This document shows, in pieces, positions 1-4,079 of a stretch of 5,409 nt of DNA. This DNA comes from JAGVVZ01 sp964373165 (GTDB lineage Archaea; Aenigmatarchaeota; Aenigmatarchaeia; CG10238-14): contig CAYJTF010000048.1 of assembly GCA_964373165.1 (NCBI GenBank), forward strand, positions 1 to 5,409. Direction: 5' to 3'. The notes under the pieces were generated by a model, which worked only from the letters and a program-made list of their open reading frames with translations, made no database searches and was not told the origin of the DNA. Position 1 is the first letter of the stretch. Each line of letters starts with the position of its first letter. Position numbers and translations under genes: made by a program.

Positions 1-68
1 TGAACCCCTAGCCTCCATTGCAATAAACGCTTGCGGAGCTGGCGATCTAGCCATTGATCTACTGGCCC
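1..68 (-). tRNA. tRNA-Ala(CGC), 5' part, with an 11-base non-canonical intron; 3' part lies beyond the window
   Basis: Read on the minus strand from base 68, the cloverleaf parts appear in order. They are acceptor 5' strand GGGCCAG (68-62), TA at positions 8-9, D stem GATC (59-56) and GATC (47-44) around loop AATGGCTA with its GG, and G26. The anticodon stem CCAGC (42-38) is followed by loop TCCGCAA (37-31, anticodon CGC at 35-33) and the stem's 3' strand GC (30-29) plus TGG (17-15), giving five pairs once bases 28-18 are removed. Variable region AGGCT (14-10), T stem AGGGG (9-5) and T loop TTCA (4-1) follow, and the window ends near position 57. The D arm (TAGATC..GG..GATCGC) is typical of archaeal tRNA-Ala. 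One oddity is C instead of the near-universal U at position 33. The acceptor 3' strand cannot be checked here. Confidence 0.85.
18..28 (-). other. 11-base tRNA intron between positions 40 and 41 (BHB motif)
   Basis: The intron on the minus strand is GTTTATTGCAA. Removing exactly these bases is the only 11-base deletion that gives a fully paired anticodon stem (CCAGC/GCTGG). An archaeal splicing motif predicts the same cuts independently. The central 4-bp helix is GCAA (34-31) with TTGC (23-20). The 3-base bulges are GC|G (30-28) and AA|T (19-17), each cut after its second base. The outer helix is CTCC (38-35) with GGAG (16-13), and a TTTA loop closes the structure. Confidence 0.82.
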
Positions 69-78
69 AAGATAATTT

Positions 79-87
79 TTTAAATAT
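79..87 (+). promoter_or_regulatory. TATA-like box for the winged-helix membrane protein gene
   Basis: TTTAAATAT lies about 35 bases before the ATG at 118. A start site about 26 bases downstream would leave a leader of only a few bases. This fits the absence of a Shine-Dalgarno sequence before this gene. Confidence 0.45.
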
Positions 88-95
88 ATTCTATC

Positions 96-103
96 TTTTA
101 ATA
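96..103 (-). promoter_or_regulatory. TATA-like box for the tRNA-Ala gene
   Basis: On the minus strand this reads TATTAAAA, centred about 31 bases upstream of tRNA position 1 (base 68). That would start transcription a few bases before the mature 5' end. The box lies beyond the opposite-strand box at 79-87, so the two divergent promoters interleave. Confidence 0.35.
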
Positions 104-117
104 GAAAGAAGATAAAT

Positions 118-969
118 ATGCAAATTATTAGAAAACTTTTAGTTGTGATTAGCTTTTTAATCTTAATTCAAACTGTTAATGCTTTAGACGTTAAAAACTA
201 CGATATTAACTTCGATATTAAACCTGATAAGACAGTCCAACAAACTATAATTATCGAGTTAGAAAATGTGACAGAGGACACAAAAACCCACATAATTTTG
301 GAAGATTTAAGCAACCTGAGAATATATGCAGACAATAAAGTTCCGCCATTTTATATAAAAGAAGAAAAATTGAACATGGTGGTGTATTTCACAGTTTTTA
401 AAAACACGAAAAAAATATATTTGATCTTTGACTCAGAAAATTTGATTTATTCCAGAGATAATGTGCTACAGTTTTTTTCTTCAATAAAACCACCAAAAAC
501 AAATCATATGAATATAACTGTGAGTTTACCGGAAGGCTGGATAATTTATAGAGATTCTGTGAATCCTGAGGGTTCTGTCAAGAAAACAGATGGTGAAAGG
601 ATACAAATTCAGTGGAATTTTGTCGATGTTAATGATAAAATATTTATATCAGTAAGCTACTATAAACCTGGAAATAGCTTAATGCCAATAATAATTTTGA
701 TTTTTCTATTTATTTTCTCTATTTTGATTTTTCTAATCCATAAATACAGAAAAATTTCAGAAACGGAGTTCTTAAGAGGATTTTCAGAAGATGAGAGAAA
801 GGCGATAGAATATTTACGAATTAACAAATTAGCATATCAGAACAAAATAGAAAAAGAATTTAATTTCTCCAGAGCTAAAATGACAAGAATAGCAAAAAAA
901 CTGGAAAGTTGTGGATTGATAAAAAGAGAAATAACAGGTAGAACTAGAAAGATTACTTGGATAAAATAG
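118..969 (+). CDS. membrane-anchored winged-helix protein (putative one-membrane-span transcription regulator)
   Basis: The 283-residue protein has four parts. Residues 1-22 form a signal peptide (KLLVVISFLILIQTVNA), probably cut before LDV. Residues 23-185 are a beta-rich extracytoplasmic region with alternating hydrophobic strands. Residues 189-208 form a membrane span (MPIIILIFLFIFSILIFLIH) followed by basic residues. Residues 220-283 form a cytoplasmic winged helix with a likely recognition helix near 250-264 (SRAKMTRIAKKLESCGLI) and a basic wing. This layout matches the archaeal membrane-associated HTH proteins of the COG2512/DUF7343 type, from memory of those families. A role in passing an envelope signal to DNA is inferred. 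No ligand domain is recognised. The neighbouring exported Cys-repeat operon, with direct repeats before its promoter, is a reasonable target but unproven. The ATG at 118 is chosen because it precedes the signal peptide directly. Confidence 0.85.
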   Translation: MQIIRKLLVVISFLILIQTVNALDVKNYDINFDIKPDKTVQQTIIIELENVTEDTKTHIILEDLSNLRIYADNKVPPFYIKEEKLNMVVYFTVFKNTKKIYLIFDSENLIYSRDNVLQFFSSIKPPKTNHMNITVSLPEGWIIYRDSVNPEGSVKKTDGERIQIQWNFVDVNDKIFISVSYYKPGNSLMPIIILIFLFIFSILIFLIHKYRKISETEFLRGFSEDERKAIEYLRINKLAYQNKIEKEFNFSRAKMTRIAKKLESCGLIKREITGRTRKITWIK

Positions 970-976
970 CATCTTC

Positions 977-996
977 TGTTTCAAAAATGTTTCAAA
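977..996 (+). repeat. two 9-base direct repeats, possible operator
   Basis: TGTTTCAAA occurs at 977-985 and again at 988-996, an 11-base period of about one helical turn. The pair sits just upstream of the TATA-like box at 1000-1009, where activator sites often lie in archaeal promoters. It could be chance in AT-rich DNA. Confidence 0.4.
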
Positions 997-999
997 GAG

Positions 1000-1009
1000 T
1001 TTATAATAT
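1000..1009 (+). promoter_or_regulatory. TATA-like box for the Cys-repeat operon
   Basis: TTTATAATAT is centred about 40 bases before the ATG at 1045. It would start a transcript near 1030 with a leader of roughly 15 bases that includes the ribosome binding site. Confidence 0.5.
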
Positions 1010-1032
1010 CGTAAAACGTACTAATATTTGCT

Positions 1033-1040
1033 AGGGGTGA
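1033..1040 (+). promoter_or_regulatory. ribosome binding site AGGGGTGA
   Basis: AGGGGTGA is largely complementary to the archaeal 16S rRNA 3' end (GGTGA core). It ends four bases before ATG 1045 and fixes that start. It contrasts with the leaderless-looking genes at 118, 2120 and 4673. Confidence 0.7.
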
Positions 1041-1044
1041 AAAA

Positions 1045-1812
1045 ATGAGAAAGGTTTTAGCAACTTTTATAGTAGCTATACTGGTATTATCAACACCGAT
1101 ACTAGCAGAAGAATTGGGAGAAGTGAAATCAGTAGATACTGAAGTAAAAGCAATATTGCATTTAGGAAAAGGTTTAGCAATTTCAACTAGCGACCCTACT
1201 GATTTTAGTGTAGTAAAAGCGGGTGTAGGTAAAGTAGGATTCAGAAGTGGTACAGAAAGCAAAGAATTAAAAGCGGGTGTAATGTTTGTTGATGAAGAAA
1301 GATATAGAATAAGAAATGCGACACTAGAAGAGGGTAGCTTATCAGCAAAACTATATCTGAACGCGACAGAAGTTGGCAGTTTCAGTGTTCTGTCTACTCA
1401 GAAAGGAGAACATGAAATATGGGTAGGAACACTACAGCTAAATGGCAAAAGCTACAATTTGTACATATTAGAACTGCCTAGAGAAATGAAAGCAAGGGAA
1501 CTCAGAGACAAAGTGGCAGGATACTGCAAAGATCATGCAGAAGATGAAAATTGCAGAGAAAAAATACAAGAATATTGTGAAAATAATCCAAAAGACAACA
1601 AATGTCTTGCATTAACAAAGGCATTTTGTAAGGATAACACTGACGACACAAGATGCAGACACGAATTGAAAACATACTGCAAGGACAATCCAGATGCGGC
1701 AGAATGCTCAAAAATGCCAATGATAAAAGCAAAAATGTTCTGCGAGCAAAATCCGGATGCACCAAGATGTAAAATTGCTAAAAAGGTAATGGAAAAAAGA
1801 GGTAGACAATAA
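1045..1812 (+). CDS. secreted protein with a beta-rich N-terminal domain and five Cys-x8-Cys repeats
   Basis: I do not recognise a named family. Residues 1-21 are a signal peptide ending LSTPILA, cut before EELG. Residues 22-150 look beta-rich and contain no cysteine. Residues 155-255 hold ten cysteines (161, 170, 178, 187, 195, 204, 212, 221, 233, 242) arranged as five [YF]-C-x8-C units. The first four repeat every 17 residues and the last follows after 21. The unit consensus is about YCKDNPDxxxC, charged and helix-friendly, so each pair could close a small disulfide loop outside the cell. The tail is basic (KKVMEKRGRQ). The gene has a strong ribosome binding site and its stop overlaps the start of the next gene, so the two products are probably made together at the envelope. 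A structural, binding or cysteine-storage role cannot be told apart from sequence. Confidence 0.88.
   Translation: MRKVLATFIVAILVLSTPILAEELGEVKSVDTEVKAILHLGKGLAISTSDPTDFSVVKAGVGKVGFRSGTESKELKAGVMFVDEERYRIRNATLEEGSLSAKLYLNATEVGSFSVLSTQKGEHEIWVGTLQLNGKSYNLYILELPREMKARELRDKVAGYCKDHAEDENCREKIQEYCENNPKDNKCLALTKAFCKDNTDDTRCRHELKTYCKDNPDAAECSKMPMIKAKMFCEQNPDAPRCKIAKKVMEKRGRQ
1525..1770 (+). repeat. coding repeat: five C-x8-C units
   Basis: This spans the codons from Cys161 to Cys242. Four units have a 51-base period (17 codons) and the fifth is shifted by four extra codons (SKMPMIKAKMF linker). The DNA of the units has diverged while cysteine positions, the preceding aromatic residue and several Asn/Asp/Pro positions are kept. 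This suggests old duplication under selection. Confidence 0.75.
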
Positions 1813-2027
1813 TGGATACTAGAATTGCTATATTACTGGTTGTGGTAGTTATAGCAGTTGGCATAGGCCTCTATCTTAAAAATCCACAGCGAATAACATC
1901 TGTAACTACAACTCAACAAACAACAGGCTTAGAAGAAAGAGCAGACCAAATATTAGAAGATGAGCTAACAAGCGTTTTAGAAACTCGGGATATAGCTGAC
2001 TTAGAAAATGCACTTTTGGTAGAATAG
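1812..2027 (+). CDS. small single-span membrane protein with acidic tail
   Basis: This 71-residue protein has a membrane span at residues 5-22 (IAILLVVVVIAVGIGLYL), a short basic patch (K23, R27) and a Thr/Gln-rich linker (29-39). An acidic, probably helical tail occupies residues 40-71 (EERADQILEDELTSVLETRD onward). The ATG shares its A with the TAA of the upstream gene (TAATG), the classic layout of translational coupling, and there is no separate promoter. It therefore likely works with the secreted Cys-repeat protein, perhaps as its membrane partner. No family is recognised and topology is uncertain. The coupling makes a real gene likely despite the small size. Confidence 0.75.
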   Translation: MDTRIAILLVVVVIAVGIGLYLKNPQRITSVTTTQQTTGLEERADQILEDELTSVLETRDIADLENALLVE

Positions 2028-2030
2028 AAC

Positions 2031-2056
2031 ATCTTTCTTTTTTCTTTTATTTTTTT
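2031..2056 (+). terminator. T-rich archaeal-type terminator
   Basis: Three closely spaced T-runs, including TTTTTTCTTTT and TTTTTTT, begin a few bases after the stop at 2027. Runs of T without a hairpin are the usual archaeal termination signal. This closes the two-gene operon. Confidence 0.6.
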
Positions 2057-2080
2057 AGAACTCCATTACGAAACTAGTGA

Positions 2081-2090
2081 TTTATTAAAG
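2081..2090 (+). promoter_or_regulatory. TATA-like box for the serine hydrolase gene
   Basis: TTTATTAAAG lies about 34 bases before ATG 2120. A start about 26 bases on leaves under ten bases of leader. No Shine-Dalgarno sequence is seen, consistent with leaderless initiation. Confidence 0.4.
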
Positions 2091-2119
2091 TTTAAGAAAG
2101 TTCTGATTCAAATTATATT

Positions 2120-2689
2120 ATGAGATTTGTAATATTTCATGGTGCGTTCGGAGATCCTCAAAGCAACTGGTTTCCAGAATTAAAAGAAAAATTAGAAGTT
2201 TTAGGACAACCCGTACTTGCGCCACAGTTCCCTGCTGATGATTGGAATGAAATAACCATATCAGGACCTCAAGTTAAGCCAAGAAATCAAAGCTTGGAAA
2301 ACTGGATGGAAGCATTTGAAAAAAATGTGTTACCCCAAATTAAAAAGAATGAGAAACTGTGTTTCATAGGCCACTCACTAGGTCCTTTATTTATACTCCA
2401 CATAGTTGAAAGATTCAGTATAAAATTAGATAGTGCTATATTTGTTAGTCCGTTTCTAGATAAACTTAATAAAAATTGGCAGATTGATCATGTAAATGAT
2501 TCTTTCTACAAAACCAATTTTAATTTCGAGAAACTCAGAAAATTAATCCCAGTTTCTTATGTATTATATTCTGAGAATGATCCTTATGTCGATAAAAATC
2601 ACTCAATGCTGTTTGCGAAGGCTTTGGACAGCTCTCTTATTTTCGTAAAAAAGGCAGGGCATATGAACAGCGAAGTTAATCTGAACTAA
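2120..2689 (+). CDS. RBBP9/YdeN-type serine hydrolase, probably the N-terminal part of an interrupted gene
   Basis: This is an alpha/beta hydrolase of the COG3545 (RBBP9/YdeN) kind, cytoplasmic and without signal peptide. Visible elements are the first strand and oxyanion turn (FVIFHGAFGDPQSNW), the PxFP segment (about 35-38) and NQSLENWMEAFE (56-67). The nucleophile elbow is GHSLG with Ser86, the acid is Asp154 in SENDPYV and the His is His181 in KKAGHMNSE. The triad is complete, but the protein stops eight residues after the His, before the last helix of the family. The open frame continues past the TAA with FPLVLELCKTRLDL, which resembles the expected family ending. The TAA therefore looks like a Glu codon (GAA) changed by one base, in nature or by sequencing error. 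The true product may be a two-domain protein of about 397 residues. Substrate unknown. Confidence 0.85.
   Translation: MRFVIFHGAFGDPQSNWFPELKEKLEVLGQPVLAPQFPADDWNEITISGPQVKPRNQSLENWMEAFEKNVLPQIKKNEKLCFIGHSLGPLFILHIVERFSIKLDSAIFVSPFLDKLNKNWQIDHVNDSFYKTNFNFEKLRKLIPVSYVLYSENDPYVDKNHSMLFAKALDSSLIFVKKAGHMNSEVNLN
2687..2689 (+). other. in-frame TAA splitting one ancestral reading frame
   Basis: The frame upstream (from 2120) and downstream (to 3313) is the same. The 26 codons between this TAA and the TTG at 2768 contain no stop. They encode a family-like hydrolase C-terminus (FPLVLELC) running into a helix LSLYQKYLEHR. A single G-to-T change (GAA to TAA) explains the interruption. Confidence 0.6.
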
Positions 2690-2767
2690 TTTCCTCTCGT
2701 TCTAGAGCTTTGCAAAACCCGTCTAGATCTTTCTTTATATCAAAAATATCTGGAACATAGAGGAAAA

Positions 2768-3313
2768 TTGTATTCAATGGAATTTGTTAAAAACAAACCT
2801 CAAGGCATTATAATATTAGAGCCCAGTGAAATAATAGATGAGGGTAATTTTCACTTTAAACACCTCCAGCATGAAGGTTTTTGCACATTCTTAACAAGAC
2901 TCTCTTCTTGGGACCCTGAAGGTAGATATTATAAAGATGCAAGAATAGCGGCCAAGAGAGTCAAAAATTTCATAAGAGTCTTTATAGTTGATAAGATAGA
3001 TGACCTGAACCGGGATTTAATTTTAAAACAAATAAAGTTGGATTTAGAAGCAGATATTAAGGTTTATTTGTGTATGCTACAAGATGTTGAAATTTTTTTA
3101 TCAGAACCTGACTTTGGAATATGGGATAAAGATTACGTATGTACTGTAAGATTTAAAGAAAATACTGGAATAATGAAAGAGATAGAACTAAACTCCACGA
3201 AAGAAATGATAGAAAACGCCCAACAATGGAAAGGGGAAATACTAAAACGAGCAACAGAAATTCATAATATTGATCAAGATATTAGAAATTTCATTCAAAC
3301 GCATTCAAATTGA
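2768..3313 (+). CDS. uncharacterised C-terminal domain, probably fused to the upstream hydrolase before the TAA
   Basis: From the TTG at 2768 this is 181 residues (ATG alternative at 2777), but the frame is open back to 2690. Distinct segments are GIIILEPSEIIDEGNFHF (13-30), TFLTRLSSWDPEGRYYKDAR (40-59) and an amphipathic helix leading to a hydrophobic strand RVFIVDKIDDLN (70-81). Then come LDLEADIKVYLC (91-102), PDFGIWDKDYVCTVRF (114-129) and a C-terminal helical region. The alternation of helices with IRVFIVD and IKVYLC strands suggests a compact alpha/beta domain. I do not recognise a named family and see no catalytic signature such as a PLD HKD motif. A GAGGA at 2760-2764 could serve TTG 2768, so independent translation as a separate gene is possible. 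A two-domain product with the hydrolase is the more economical reading. Confidence 0.7.
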   Translation: MYSMEFVKNKPQGIIILEPSEIIDEGNFHFKHLQHEGFCTFLTRLSSWDPEGRYYKDARIAAKRVKNFIRVFIVDKIDDLNRDLILKQIKLDLEADIKVYLCMLQDVEIFLSEPDFGIWDKDYVCTVRFKENTGIMKEIELNSTKEMIENAQQWKGEILKRATEIHNIDQDIRNFIQTHSN

Positions 3314-3343
3314 CTTTATATTCTTCATTTTCACTATTTCTCA
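3314..3343 (+). terminator. weak pyrimidine-rich terminator candidate
   Basis: The stretch just after the stop at 3313 is pyrimidine-rich with several short T-runs (TTCTTCATTTTC), which resembles a weak archaeal terminator. It separates the hydrolase transcript from the tRNA-Ile promoter. Confidence 0.25.
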
Positions 3344-3347
3344 ATAG

Positions 3348-3357
3348 GTTTTTATTG
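3348..3357 (+). promoter_or_regulatory. TATA-like box for tRNA-Ile and tag
   Basis: GTTTTTATTG lies about 37 bases before tRNA position 1 and would give a short 5' leader removed by RNase P. The match to the archaeal consensus is imperfect. The AT-rich run at 3371-3384 is closer but too near the tRNA. Confidence 0.3.
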
Positions 3358-3389
3358 TTACCAAAACAAAATATCAAAATATAAACCAA

Positions 3390-3477
3390 GGGCTCGTAGC
3401 TTAGTCTGGCTGGAGCATATATAAAGCTTAACCGGCTGATAACCGGAAGGTCGAGAGTTCAAATCTCTCCGGGCCCA
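3390..3477 (+). tRNA. tRNA-Ile(GAT) with a 13-base non-canonical intron
   Basis: The acceptor stem pairs GGGCTCG (3390-3396) with CGGGCCC (3470-3476), and A3477 is the discriminator. TA follows at positions 8-9. The D stem is GCTT (3399-3402) with GAGC (3413-3416) around a loop containing GG. The anticodon stem is T3418 plus CCGG (3432-3435) paired with CCGGA (3443-3447). The anticodon loop CTGATAA gives GAT, reading Ile ATC/ATT. The variable region is AGGTC and the T arm is GAGAG-TTCAAAT-CTCTC (3453-3469). Thirteen extra bases between the D and anticodon arms (3419-3431) break a normal fold and are explained by an intron; the mature tRNA is 75 bases. CCA is not encoded. The canonical 37/38 site has no intron. 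A TTTT run directly follows, then tag. Confidence 0.93.
3419..3431 (+). other. 13-base tRNA intron between positions 27 and 28 (BHB motif)
   Basis: The intron ATATAAAGCTTAA is the only 13-base removal that leaves T27 to pair with A43. The BHB motif gives the same cuts. The central helix is GAGC (3413-3416) with GCTT (3426-3429). The bulges are AT|A (3417-3419) and AA|C (3430-3432). The outer helix is GGCTG (3408-3412) with CGGCT (3433-3437), with two G-T wobbles, and the loop is TATAAA. The intron's AGCTTA duplicates the D-stem 5' strand region at 3398-3403. Confidence 0.85.
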
Positions 3478-3497
3478 TTTTATTAAGGTTGCTGAAA

Positions 3498-4079
3498 ATG
3501 AAAACCAGATGCGAATGGTGTTTAGGCACTCAGTTAATGATAGATTACCACGATAAAGAATGGGGTACGCCACTGCATGATAATCAAAAATTATTTGAAT
3601 TTTTGGTGTTAGATACATTTCAGGCCGGACTGAGCTGGTCAACCATACTCAACAAAAGAGAGAATTTCAGGAAAGCGTTTGATAATTTTAACCCAAATAA
3701 AATAGCAAAATATGATCAGAAAAAAATAGACAAACTTCTTTCCGATAGCAGTATTATCCGTAATCGCTTAAAAATAAATGCTACCATAGTGAATGCTAAT
3801 GAATTTTTAAAAGTTCAGAAAGAATTTGGAAGCTTTGACAATTATATATGGAGTTTTGTAAATGGAAAACCAAGAAAAAATTCATGGAAAAGTTTGGATC
3901 AGATCCCAGCCAGAACGTTAGATTCGGACTTGGTAAGTAAAGACTTAACAAAAAGAGGTTTCAAATTTATTGGCTCAACAATATGCTATGCCTTTATGCA
4001 AGCTATCGGTATGGTGAACGACCACACTGTAAATTGTTTCAGGTACAAAGAATTAGAAAGAGTTCATGAAACGGACTGA
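3498..4079 (+). CDS. tag: DNA-3-methyladenine glycosylase I
   Basis: This base-excision repair enzyme removes 3-methyladenine from alkylated DNA. The 193 residues align along their length with E. coli Tag as remembered: RCEWC, YHDKEWGTP, QAGLSW, KREN, IIRNRLKI, YIWSFVNGKP and KRGFKFIGSTICYAFMQAIGMVNDH. The zinc-snap residues are all present as Cys5, His18, His176 and Cys180. The position of E. coli Glu38, which contacts the base, is Asp39 here (VLDTFQAGLSW), a conservative change. I prefer ATG 3498 to the in-frame TTG 3489 because RCxW lies at the usual distance and AAGG (3485-3488) sits at suitable spacing. The start is 20 bases after the tRNA-Ile, leaving little room for a separate promoter, so cotranscription is likely. 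The family is mainly bacterial, so transfer from bacteria is plausible. Confidence 0.93.
   Translation: MKTRCEWCLGTQLMIDYHDKEWGTPLHDNQKLFEFLVLDTFQAGLSWSTILNKRENFRKAFDNFNPNKIAKYDQKKIDKLLSDSSIIRNRLKINATIVNANEFLKVQKEFGSFDNYIWSFVNGKPRKNSWKSLDQIPARTLDSDLVSKDLTKRGFKFIGSTICYAFMQAIGMVNDHTVNCFRYKELERVHETD

Noticed and set aside
1..54. Minus-strand frame beginning MARSPAPQAF at the left edge
   Set aside because: It lies wholly inside the tRNA-Ala gene; the GC richness is explained by the RNA stems.
2..115. Open plus-strand frame from the left edge ending TAA two bases before ATG 118
   Set aside because: It looks like the end of an upstream operon gene, but bases 1-68 fold as a minus-strand tRNA-Ala with an exact BHB intron, so the frame is antisense to an RNA gene.
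981..1262. 93-residue minus-strand open frame
   Set aside because: It overlaps the N-terminal coding region of the secreted Cys-repeat protein, which has a signal peptide and strong ribosome binding site; the reverse frame has no such support.
1502..1765. 87-residue minus-strand Cys-rich frame
   Set aside because: It is the shadow of the C-x8-C repeats; its cysteines arise from the complement of the repeated codons.
2687..2689. Reassigned TAA codon (alternative genetic code)
   Set aside because: Other genes here end normally at TAA, such as the one at 1810-1812, which argues against general reassignment.
2660..2710. An mRNA BHB intron that could remove the TAA at 2687
   Set aside because: Archaeal protein introns exist (for example in Cbf5), but the frame and the family ending are intact without removing any bases, so a single-base change is simpler.
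3358..3642. 94-residue minus-strand frame with ARRDLNSRPSGYQ
   Set aside because: This peptide is the well-known false translation of tRNA antisense; it covers the tRNA-Ile and the start of tag.
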